A stretch of 64,000 bases of DNA, from the NCBI GenBank assembly GCA_031308135.1, contig JAHLJT010009355.1, forward strand, positions 2,045,217 to 2,109,216. Direction: 5' to 3'. How positions within the stretch are numbered: the stretch's first letter is position 1; every line of letters begins with the position of its first letter. The position numbers and the translations under genes were made by a program. Below, one piece after another: positions 55,558 through 64,000 of this stretch. A model generated the notes under the pieces. That model searched no databases and had not been told where the DNA came from. It was given only the letters and a program-made list of their open reading frames with translations. Source of the stretch: Acheta domesticus. Its lineage: Eukaryota; Arthropoda; Insecta; Orthoptera; Gryllidae.

Positions 55558-56150
55558 CCCGGGAGAGGTGGCGGTTGCCGGAGTTATATTGGAGGTGACG
55601 CGGGGTCATTTCTGACCCCTTTGAGTTATTTCTTTATAAAATTATATTTAGCAAGAAATATGTGCGAAACTAGTTATTTTAATGATAATCAATCATTTAT
55701 AAGGCCTTATGAACTTAATGCACTATTATAAACAAACATGCAATTGAGGAATTGAAACAAATAAAAGGGCAAAATTATCATGAATCTTTCATTGTATACA
55801 GTGACTGCACTTACATTTTCCTGAATATTTCAACCGCAAAGGTATCAGAAAATTCAGTAAGTTTTATTTTCTAACATTGTCTCACATAAAAACCAACAAT
55901 TTATTGAAAATGATTCAAAGCCAATCAACACAACATAGAAAAAAGTACGAAATTTAAGATGTTTGTATTGGTTCCACAAATATTTATAAATGAATTATTA
56001 CACATAAAATTTTGAAAATGTTTCAGACAAAAGCTAAAGAATTTAATGAAACGTATGTCGAATGTAAAGCTTCTGACTCGCAAAATTCGGCAACTGCAGC
56101 TAAGCAAAGATACGTGGGGTCACAAGAGACCCCGCGCCACCTCTCTCGGG
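55558..56150. mobile_element. piggyBac-like MITE with TTAA flanks (3), best defined
   Basis: TTAA (55554-55557 and 56151-56154) flanks terminal inverted repeats CCCGGGAGAGGTGGCG and, from the right, CCCGAGAGAGGTGGCG (one mismatch in 16). CCC...GGG ends inside TTAA are the signature of piggyBac. Subterminal palindromes GGGGTCATTTCTGACCCC and GGGGTCACAAGAGACCCC lie next to each end. No transposase inside. Confidence 0.88.
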
Positions 56151-56154
56151 TTAA

Positions 56155-56699
56155 GGAGCTTCCGTCCCTTTTTGCATTCTCTATCATGTCTATTCTTTCG
56201 TATGTTGTTCTTTTCCCCCCTCCATTCTTTCTAATATTTACACAAAATACAATAGTTTTGTGAGAAATGTCTTTATTCAGTTATGAATAATTGAACTGAC
56301 TTGATTTTACGTTTTCATCTACTTTAGGACAGAAGACTTCAAGGATGTGCAACCCGCAGCGAAGGGACAGCCATGTTGATTCTTGTCGATCAATGTCTCG
56401 TTTCCTTTGCAATATTCAGTTGTTTAGTAAGGTCATATATTCTTTGAGGGTAAAGACTAGGTAGTAGTACTCGTAGTTGCGGTAAGCGTGAAGTAAGGTA
56501 TATTATACCTAACGCTTACCTCAGAGTAACGCTTCGCAAAGAGTAAACAGTGAATTAGTTTGACTTTTAGTAGAACACACATTAGTTTCACATTTAGTAG
56601 TTTGGCATTAGTAGAACAACAGTGTATTAATTTCCATGCGCGAGTGCTGAAAAAATGTCTGTCGTTCACTAGGTCAGATGGTAATGTTGTCTGACTCTT
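56155..56699. other. AT-rich spacer with a strong hairpin
   Basis: The only feature is the hairpin at 56481-56520: GGTAAGCGT pairs with ACGCTTACC and inside it AGGTATA with TATACCT. It could be a tiny MITE or a fragment. Confidence 0.5.
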
Positions 56700-57165
56700 G
56701 TCAACATGTTGTGATGGTGTAGCGAGCGCCCACTGGGGTGAATCCATTAAGGGCTGGCTGCTCCGAGGGTTGGCAGCGCCGCTGGCTTTCGCCGCCCATA
56801 AATCGAGCCCCGCGCCGGAGCAGGCGCTGACCGGTGAGGCACGTGACGAGGCCTTTCCGCCCCCGCCGCCCGCACGTGGCGGCGGTCGATGGGCGCGCCC
56901 CGCCACGCCCCGCCACGCCCCGCAGCGGCTCTCCGCGCCACAGCCCTCGGCCCTTGGCCAGACTTCGGCCCGTGATGGATACATCCCGCTCGCCCGCAGC
57001 GCCCTTGGGCACACCCGCCCCGCCCCGCCCCGCGTCTGCCTGCCCTGCTCTTTCCCTCCCCGCCCCGCTCTCCCCGCCCTCCCCGCCCCTTTCCCGCCAC
57101 CTCCCGTCCCGTTTCGCTCCTTCCCGCCTCACCCGGCCCCGCCTGCAACGTTTCGTAGCCCTCAT
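56700..57165. other. GC-rich island, C-rich on the right
   Basis: GC-rich and mixed from 56720 to 56990, then C-rich (CCCGCCCCGCC and CTCCCCGCCC units). Frames up to 185 codons on both strands are composition-driven. Confidence 0.65.
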
Positions 57166-57439
57166 ATGTTTATTTACATTTTCGTAAACAAGTAACGGAT
57201 GATGTACGTCACTTGTTAAAAAAATATGTTAGCAACGGATATATTGAGTGTGAGTAGAGACGGAGACTTGAACGTATGAATGTTCCTCTGACAAAAAATT
57301 GTAATATAATATTTTGCAAGGTACGAAGATTGTAATAGCTTGAAATAAAATATAAAACTAAGAATTGAAGTGTTATTACATAGAAAATAAGAGTAGCAGC
57401 AGTTCTAGCAGCAGATACAACAAAAGAAAATTGGTGGCA

Positions 57440-58060
57440 GAAGCGGAACATTACACCGCCTCGCCTTGCCCCGCCCAGAAGCCTCCCCGCCCCATCCCGT
57501 CTCGTCCCGCCATGCCCGGCCGCGTCAAGCCCCGCCACGCCCCGCCCCGCCCCCTCCCGCTTCTCCCCACTTTTACCCGCCCCGCCCCGCCCCGTCCCGA
57601 CCTACCCTACTTTTCCCCGTCACGCCACATCCTGCCCCGTCCATTCCCGTTCCGTCACGTCCCTCACTGCACAGCCCCGCCCATTGCCACCTCACCCCAC
57701 TCCGCTCTGCGACTCCACCCAGTCCGTGCCTCGCAGACGGGGACGTACTCCGGGGGAAAGGGGGAAAGCCCCGCATGCCCACGTGTAGGTCAGCGCCGAA
57801 TCTCACATCCATTGGGGAAGGGACGTACCACCCTCCCGAGAAAATGCATTCGATACACTTAGGCGCCTAATCCCCGAAGCATCCGGCGCGCCCACAAACA
57901 CGAGATAATCCATCCTTCCACCGCGCCACGCCCATCTGCCCCCCCCCCCGCAATTTCTTCAGCCCCCCCTCCCCCGAGAGTACCCCCTCCTCCCCCCACC
58001 CCTGCGGCCGCGCCCAGCGATGTGCGCGGGCACACCGCAGAGCGAAGGCATTCACAACTC
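57440..58060. other. C-rich island with a family B fragment
   Basis: C-rich 57460-57730 and 57935-58010. Between them (57735-57915) is the 3' part of a family B element on the plus strand (GTCAGCGCCGAATCTCAC, CACCCTCCCGAG, CATCCGGCGCGCCC), so a transposon again sits in a GC-rich island. No gene supported. Confidence 0.65.
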
Positions 58061-58437
58061 GTTACCGGTGCTTTATTTATTCATTGCGGTTTCGGGGCCA
58101 TTCAACTGCGGACATCATTCACCCACGATCTAACGAGTATATTGTAGCCATAACAAGTCCGACGTAAACAGTGACGGAGAAGTGGTGGAATGGGTGGCAG
58201 GGGGAACAGGAAAGCGCAAAAACGGCTGCCTAAAGTTGCACATGCCTATAAGAAAGATAGCGCGAATATCGGCGCCTTCTTCGGCGGTTTATGTTTATAT
58301 TATGAATGATAAAACATTTACAAGAAATTTTTCGTATTTCTCAGAAATCAACCAATTTTTATGAGCGGAAGTTGGCGAGCCTAACCTGCAGCAGTACCCT
58401 GTGCCACTAACGCCTCCTATAGTAGCACCCTCCAGTT
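58061..58437. other. Spacer, nothing recognised
   Basis: No supported feature. Confidence 0.35.
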
Positions 58438-58700
58438 TTTTTTTTATTTAAGTACTTCAACTACTACGCCATTAGCGACCACTATTGGGATTAACGTTAT
58501 GGTAACTGTGAAGATGATATTATATGGTGATAACAGGGGGAAAAGGAACACAAGTACAATCATGCCCGAGGCGGGACTCGACCTCGCGACCCCACGGTCC
58601 GAGATCACTAAGACCTTGCCTAAAGCATTGTCCATCATAAATTCCCGATTGGTTTGCCCGAGATGGACGTCGGGCATCCTCGCGCGGAATGTGAACACCT
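58438..58700 (-). mobile_element. SINE C copy 3
   Basis: The minus strand reads GACCGTGGGGTCGCGAGGTC, GAGTCCCGCCTCGGGCATG (box B region), then a body and the tail AGTGGTCGCTAATGGCG, TAGTAGTTGAAG and an A run (poly-T at 58437-58447 on the plus strand). The head is diverged and carries about 80 extra bases at its 5' side. Confidence 0.78.
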
Positions 58701-58723
58701 AGATATTGCGCCACGATTCCTTC

Positions 58724-58724
<1 letters not shown>

Positions 58725-58792
<68 letters not shown>
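58725..58792. repeat. (ATT)n microsatellite
   Basis: About 22 uninterrupted ATT units; gives a poly-Ile frame. Confidence 0.97.
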
Positions 58793-58793
<1 letters not shown>

Positions 58794-58918
58794 AGCCTAT
58801 TGCAATCTCGTTAAGAGCAAACGGCTCCTGCAAGCAGGGTGTAAAGTTGGTTTAATGGTTTTCTAAACTACTACCCGGTATATATAACAATGTAGGCTTT
58901 CACGACCGGAGTTGTATT

Positions 58919-59123
58919 CAATGTTTTCTTCCGCGCTAGGGGGCAGTGGTCTATTGGACATTATATTTCCAAACGTTTCGTCCGTAACGTTGGGGAACCA
59001 TCGACGTGGATTCTTAGTCCGAAACCACATCGCCACTGAAGATGTCCGTCGCAGTTACGGACGAAACGTTTGGAAGTATAATGTCCAATAGACCACTGCC
59101 CCCTAGCCCGGAAGAAAACATTG
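58919..59123. mobile_element. Inverted-repeat element with a hammerhead-like core
   Basis: The arms 58919-58988 and 59054-59123 are 70-bp inverted repeats with only a few mismatches (outside ends CAATGTTTTCTTCC; inside ends TTTCGTCCGTAAC). TACTACCCGGT occurs outside both ends (58869 and 59127) in direct orientation. The arms do not include the whole 65-bp spacer, which holds CTGAAGA at 59036. A Penelope-like terminal-repeat pair or foldback element is possible; there is no coding sequence. Confidence 0.82.
59033..59073 (+). ncRNA. Hammerhead-ribozyme-like motif
   Basis: In order: CCA (stem I, 59033-59035), CTGAAGA (59036-59042, matches CUGANGA), one extra T, GTCCGT (59044-59049), loop CGCAGTT, ACGGAC (59057-59062; a perfect 6-bp stem II), GAAA (59063-59066), CGT (minimal stem III closing A-U), T as the cleavage-site H, and TGG pairing with CCA. 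All invariant core bases are present. Deviations: an unpaired U between A9 and stem II, and only 3 bp in stem I. Activity is untested. Confidence 0.5.
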
Positions 59124-59417
59124 AGTACTACCCGGTGAATATGTCTTTCTTATGTAGCACATACACCATACTTCTTTCTCCAACATACTCCACTTCAACA
59201 CGCTTGAATACTTTAGATATCATAAACGCATCTTCATCACGCAACACTACACTTACTACACTCTATATTCTATTCAATTTTCAAATTCATTTCAAAACTG
59301 AACTATAATAACAATACACTATATAAACAGTCTTCCACACAATTCTCTGCCTTTAACTGCTTTCAACCAGGTATTTGCTCATTTTTTCTTGAAAGTGTCG
59401 TTCCATCTTGTATGTTG

Positions 59418-59594
59418 TCAGCGCCAACCTTCCATAGGATCCCATTCGCTTGTGATGTGGTCCAGCGTTGTGAGTCCATCTTCGAATAGATTCTGAAATT
59501 CAATTCGCGCGGCCAATGCGAGTTCGCGGAACGCTCTCACGCAGATTTCACGTTTCCCTTGTGGGTTACCCCTTGTCGTTTCGTCTTCCTCCAT
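59418..59594 (-). CDS. Short unrecognised frame, 58 codons
   Basis: Starts MEEDETTRGNPQGKR and continues with a balanced composition (ICVRAFRELALAARIE, LTTLDHITSEWDPMEGW) to a TGA at 59418-59420. The composition is more protein-like than chance frames in this AT-rich area. No family recognised; it may be a remnant of a larger coding sequence. Confidence 0.2.
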   Translation of the reverse strand: MEEDETTRGNPQGKREICVRAFRELALAARIEFQNLFEDGLTTLDHITSEWDPMEGWR

Positions 59595-60081
59595 TGAATG
59601 AGGTTCAGAACTATTGATTCAATCGTCATCCTCCTTACAGGCCTCAACATTCACTTGTCAGGAAATTATTTGGAAAATTTGAAAATGCGCTTCTTCCTAT
59701 TCCTCAGGGCATCTGCGGAAAAATCCCTCCATCCGCTTATCCTCCAGCGCGCCCCCTCCATCCGCGAGAGTAGCGCAGAAGAAAATTTGAATTGTATGGC
59801 ATGTCAAAGTTGACCCTGTAACTTTCCAGGCTTTTTCATTTGATCTATTAGTGGTAGTAGTGCAAATATTTAGTAAACATTAGTTTGTTTAAAAATTAAT
59901 ATTAATGTTTTGATAACTGTGCGACTTTTAAAAATATGAATCGTCCTTCGGGAGAAATATTCACAATATTTTCACGATCGTCTGATTCTGATATCTACAT
60001 ATACTCACGTTAACAATTTTACCAGTACTGCGAATAATAAAATAATTACATTGAAATTAAAAGTGTGTGGTGTTCAGTCAA
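59595..60081. other. Spacer, nothing recognised
   Basis: No supported feature. Confidence 0.4.
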
Positions 60082-60335
60082 TGCACAATTGAGTCATTGA
60101 GATCGAAAGAGGTATAAGTAAAAAAAACCACATACTTTTCGGAAAATGACGTGTAAAAAGACAAACGGTGTAAAACTATAATGCTAGAAGCAAATGACCT
60201 AAAGTGTTATAAACGTTTTAAGGGGATATTCTTTTAACTTACTATAGATATTTTGTAGTGAAACATTGCTTATTAATTAATTATATATTTTGTTCATTTA
60301 CAGCAATTTTGCTTTCAACGGCTCAAATGTAGGTG
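60082..60335. mobile_element. MITE family G copy 2
   Basis: Left ATTGAGTCATTGAGATCG with AAAGAGGTATAAG and right TTGCTTTCAACGGCTCAAAT are an imperfect inverted pair matching the ends at 36990-37290. The interior shares TTTTCGGAAAATGA and TGTAAAACTATAATG in the opposite orientation to copy 1. Confidence 0.65.
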
Positions 60336-60544
60336 CACGGTCGCACAATCGGAGAATCTGCATACTGGTGAACATTGCAGGAGATGTTTTTTCATTACTT
60401 TTCATGTTAGTAGCTCAATGATGTAAAAATCGTGTGTTATAATCCAACAGAAACGCCTCATAAATCATACATTTATAGTGATAAGGCTGCATCAAAGATC
60501 TTCATCAACAGGTCACGGCATCACGACTCAGGTTTATTGTAGGT

Positions 60545-60618
60545 AATACCACGAGTGCTTTGGAAATTGTCAATAAATCTGAGTTTATTTGAGAATTTCC
60601 AAAGCACGATTGGTATTT
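60545..60618. repeat. Short foldback element
   Basis: AATACCACGAGTGCTTTGGA (60545-60564) with the following AATTGTCAATAAA pairs with the arm 60583-60618 (TTTATTTGAGAATTTCC, AAAGCACGATTGGTATT). A related sequence is at 34268-34361. Confidence 0.75.
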
Positions 60619-61199
60619 AATAGGACTATTCCACGAATGAAATTATGTCCAACAGATTTCCAAAATGTACCAGATATTGAAAGTAACTGAAAACTTCGTT
60701 AAAATCAAGAGATTATGTAATAGTACATACGTGGTTTATTGGCCATCAACTTAGCGATCGATGTATACCGCCTTCTAAGATAGATGAGATACAGTTCGTG
60801 ATTGGTCGGTAGGGAGAAGCGGTAAGAAAAATCTGATAGAAAAAGCGATATACTTTCTGAGATACACCGTCCTGATTAGGGCATTTTATTTGTATCGTTA
60901 AACACTATTGGTTTTAATTTCATGTTTGGAATAGTCAGAATTAAAGTGAGAAAGCTACTAAGGAGATAAAATACGTTTTCAAAGTATTACAAAAGAACTA
61001 CTGAATATTCAATACATATTTCCCTTGGAATACTTTAAATTTGAAAATACGTTCAAACATTCGTCAATGAACGACTCCAACACATCTCCACCTCAATTCC
61101 GTTCCTGTGCTCGAAACCAGAAACTAAGTCGTGAGGAGTAGGCAAACATATTCGATCTCGCCCTCCAAGTTGCCCGTCGGAAACGAGCTCGTGAATGCA
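60619..61199. other. AT-rich spacer, nothing recognised
   Basis: No supported feature. Confidence 0.4.
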
Positions 61200-62360
61200 A
61201 TACGAGTTTCTACAAGTTCCCGCCGCCGCGCCACCTGCAGCGCGAATCAAGACGTTTCGACAGCCCCTGCGAGGCGCACGTCTGCAGAACTTCACCTTTG
61301 TTTGAACGCGCTCCCGAAACGCCGATCGACTCGAGCGGGTCGCACCGCGCCGCCGCCGCCGCTGTCACTTCGTCCCATCCCCTCTCCACCCATCGCCCCC
61401 TCGCTCCGCCACGCCACAAACTCCCCCTCGCCCCCCCACCTCACTCCACCTACGGCACCACCCACCCCTGCCACCCGCGGCCCCGCCTCGCGCGGTGCTC
61501 CCTTGCCACTCCTGCCACTTCGCCCCAACATTGCCCCGTCCCCCCTCGCCTTGCCTCGCCTCGTCCCGCCCCACCTGACCCCGCCTCCTCACTCCCCGCC
61601 TCTCCCCGCCTTGCCCCGTCTCTCCCCACCTCGCCACACCTCGCCTCGCCCAGCCCCGCCTCTCCCCGTCCCGCCTCGCCCCGCCTTGCCCCCGCCTCAC
61701 CTCGCCTCGCCCCGCCTCGCCCCGCCTCGCCCCGCCTCGCCCCGCCTCGCGCCGCCTCGCCCTACCTCGCCCCGCCTCGCCCTACCTCGCCCCGCCTCGC
61801 CCAGCCTCTCCCCGCCTCGCCCAGCCTCTCCCCACCCCGCCCAGCCTCTCCCCACCCCGCCCAGCCTCTCCCCACCCCGCCCAGCCTCTCCCCACCCCGC
61901 ATCGTCCCGCTTCGCCCCACCTCGCCCAGCCTCGCCCAGCCCCGCCCAGCCCCGCCCAGTCCCGTCCAGCCCAGCCCCGCCCAGCCCCGCCCCGCCCCGC
62001 CCAGCCCCGCCCAGCCCCGCCCCGCCCAGCCCCGCCCAGCCCCGCCCAGCCCCGCCCAGCCCCGCCCAGCCCCGCCCAGCCCCGCCCAGCCCCGCCGCAC
62101 CTTGCCCCACTCTCTCCTCCTCCTCCGCACCCCGCCTCGTCTTCACCCTTGCACGTGTGCTCTATCTGCACTCTCTCACCCTGCCCTCCTCCACCGTCCT
62201 CTGCTCCCCTCCCCCCGCCCACTAGGGTTCTTCTTGGGAAGTCTGGGTATTCGGGCCGCGTCGGCGACCCGTCACTTGGAGCGGGATATTAAGGCCCCGC
62301 CCGCATCTCGTGCGCCGCAAGTGGAGCCACGCCAGCCGCAGCTCGCTCGGGCCTCCCTGG
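61200..62360. other. C-rich island with decamer minisatellite
   Basis: The lead (61200-61540) is GC-rich and mixed. From 61550 to 62100 the plus strand is made of 10-bp units, CCCGCCTCGC first and CCCGCCCAGC later, with a 20-bp higher-order unit AGCCTCTCCCCACCCCGCCC at about 61801-61905. The right part (62220-62360) is GC-rich and non-repetitive. Frames of 364 and 425 codons here are repeat artefacts. Confidence 0.85.
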
Positions 62361-63119
62361 GCGCAATCAAAAGCCACGTTCGCCAACATAATGGAAACAT
62401 TTATTTAAAATTCAGATTCCACTCTCTTCTAGAAAAGTGTCGTCTTAATACTTCCTTAAGCTCACACTTTAGAATAACTATAATCCACCTTCATTTTCCT
62501 CCTTTCAATATTTATTCTACAAAATCCTTGAGCTTTTTAAACGTTTCAAGACTATCAGTTAAAGAGGAATATTAACATTTGCCTCCATTCTTCTGTAGCA
62601 TATTTATTCTGACAGCAAATGTGTAAGATATTATACCTGTATTTTAACATCCTATTTGATTTTACTATATGTATGAAGATTTATATCTCAAACAGTAAAT
62701 TCTATCATGCCCATTCATCAAAGTATTTTGCTTGTAATGAATTTGTGAGAATTGTTTCATCTGTTACGTCTTTTGGTTTCTTCATATTAGTTGTTGGAAC
62801 ATTAAAATAAAAGTAGTAGTACGTTAAGGACAGATCAATATATATTTTTAAATTTAATAATAAACGTTTAATAAAGGTTTTTATTAAATTTAATAAAAAA
62901 TGTTTAAACGTTAATAATAAATCTTTTTATTGGTCATGTTATTTCTTGAGATAAGCTTTGATTTAATATCAACTGTATCCATCAACACTTTTGTAACATA
63001 TTTCTGAAATAACTTCGAATTTTATTTATGTAAATAATTTAATAAAGTTTAACGATGTGTAGAAGGAAAGAATAAATTATTTGTGGTCAGTATGAGAGAA
63101 ATGACGTGAGTGGTTAAAC
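62361..63119. other. AT-rich spacer, nothing recognised
   Basis: At 62850-62930 a run of near-palindromic TTTAATAAA-type motifs occurs; otherwise nothing. Confidence 0.4.
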
Positions 63120-63505
63120 ATATTTATTTCACAGTTTTACATTATTAAAAAGCAACTTTCTGTTACCCAAAAATTTTAATACTTTATATAATTTTTACTT
63201 TATTTTTCTACTTATCCCGATCTTAATAAGTTGTAAGTTTTTTTAGAATCTGTTAACATTAAATTTTTTTTGTAATATTGTTATTATTTTGTATTAAGGT
63301 TAGCTTTGGCATAGGGTTAATACTTTCATTTTATAAAATTGTATTCAGTAATGTTGTTTGATGTTCATTTTGTATATTTGTTGTATATATGTAGTGGTTT
63401 GATATTTGTTTTATGTAGATTAATTGATTGGAAAACGCTACCACCGGAATTATTTCATGTATCCTAAGTAGAGAAATAAATATTCTATTCTATTCTATCT
63501 TCATA
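63120..63505 (+). mobile_element. LINE 3' UTR with ATTCT tail
   Basis: The end GGAAAACGCTACCACCGGAA (63434-63453), then GAGAAATAAATATTCTATTC matches the reverse complement of 10200-10260. Upstream, GCATAGGGTTAA corresponds to ATGATAGGGTAA of the other copy. The coding part is missing or too decayed to read. Confidence 0.7.
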
Positions 63506-64000
63506 ATACTTATCTGTTAAATCCTTCTCTTTCAAAAGCACATCAATTTCTCTCAACCGACTATGTTTAAGCCTTCCTCTTTTCTTCCTTCCCACAGGAA
63601 ATCGTTCTAAAATGATTTTTGGAACACTATTTCATTCAGAAGTTGAATCATTTCTAGATCATCAATTTCTATTTTCATTCATTCTTTTAACATTCCAAAC
63701 CATTGTAGTTTCTTATACTGAATTGTTTCTAAAATTGCATGTACTGCGACCAATCCCACCGTGATGTTCACGCTAGGTGTGCATGACGTTCTTAGCTTGA
63801 TTTGAAGGTGTTAATGTCCAGTTTACCTTTTGAGGGTGATGCTCAATGTCCCAACAGGGTAATATTGTATTAGATGATTTTTTTACTTTTCCCATAATGT
63901 GAAGAATTGCATAATCTACTGAATGTATTTATATCTGGGTGTATTTTTTGAAGGGACTTATTTCAAAAGATTTGATGTAAAAAATAGAAACTTGTGTTGA
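63506..64000. other. AT-rich spacer, nothing recognised
   Basis: No supported feature up to the window edge. Confidence 0.4.

Noticed and set aside
56707..56730. A further SINE A head (TGTGATGGTGTAGCGAGCG)
   Set aside because: Only about 14 bp match and no family body follows.
61131..62575. 364- and 425-codon Pro/Ala-rich frames and the Gly-rich minus frames
   Set aside because: They are translations of 10-bp CCCGCCTCGC/CCCGCCCAGC arrays, open in several phases on both strands.
1..64000. CRISPR arrays, bacterial operons or phage genes
   Set aside because: No direct-repeat/spacer arrays, no ribosome-binding-site-led gene strings; all signs are of a repeat-rich insect nuclear genome.

Overview
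The window looks like nuclear DNA of an insect, probably a hemimetabolous one with a large repeat-filled genome; the species cannot be named from sequence. The evidence is (1) a nuclear copy of mitochondrial cox3 that reads correctly only in the insect mitochondrial code (TGA as Trp, AGA as Ser), (2) degraded LINE, mariner, pogo/Tigger-like and tyrosine-recombinase coding remnants of types common in insects, and (3) many tRNA-headed SINEs, Helitron-like, piggyBac-like and hAT-like non-autonomous elements. There is no bacterial gene organisation. No intact, confidently identified host gene is present. The window resembles a gene desert or a very long intron.

Layout. 0-5 kb: a broken tyrosine-recombinase gene, a hairpin MITE, a GC-rich island and a decayed LINE. 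5-17 kb: the first full copy of a long SINE-like family (here 'B'), three copies of a tRNA-Asp-like SINE ('A'), a Helitron-like element, a LINE 3' end, two hAT-like elements each inserted in a GC-rich island, and a second LINE remnant. 17-31 kb: two related LINE C-termini, the cox3 NUMT, two more Helitron-like elements, a 1.5-kb C-rich minisatellite island, and an inverted-repeat element with a hammerhead-like core. 31-41 kb: GC-rich islands, a SINE A nested in a family-B copy, a third SINE family ('C') with a perfect 9-bp target duplication, two more Helitron-like copies and a pogo/Tigger-like zinc-finger remnant. 41-56 kb: three TTAA-flanked piggyBac-like elements, another LINE remnant, the only long non-repetitive reading frame (46.1-47.35 kb, acidic, unrecognised), a 78-bp minisatellite, mariner-type remnants, and a family-B copy split by a LINE. 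56-64 kb: three more C-rich islands, a second inverted-repeat element with a better hammerhead-like core, MITEs, and a LINE 3' end matching the one at 10 kb.

Two things dominate. One is about sixteen GC-rich islands in AT-rich sequence, many strongly strand-asymmetric (C-rich or G-rich on one strand) and expanded as 10-21 bp minisatellites; these create most of the long apparent reading frames, which I reject as genes. The other is layered transposition: nested and target-site-flanked insertions give a relative order of activity. The observations most worth following are the hammerhead-ribozyme-like cores in two unrelated inverted-repeat elements, a shared 3' tail on two otherwise different SINE families, and a Helitron family whose five copies largely agree on A|TC...CTAG|T ends.
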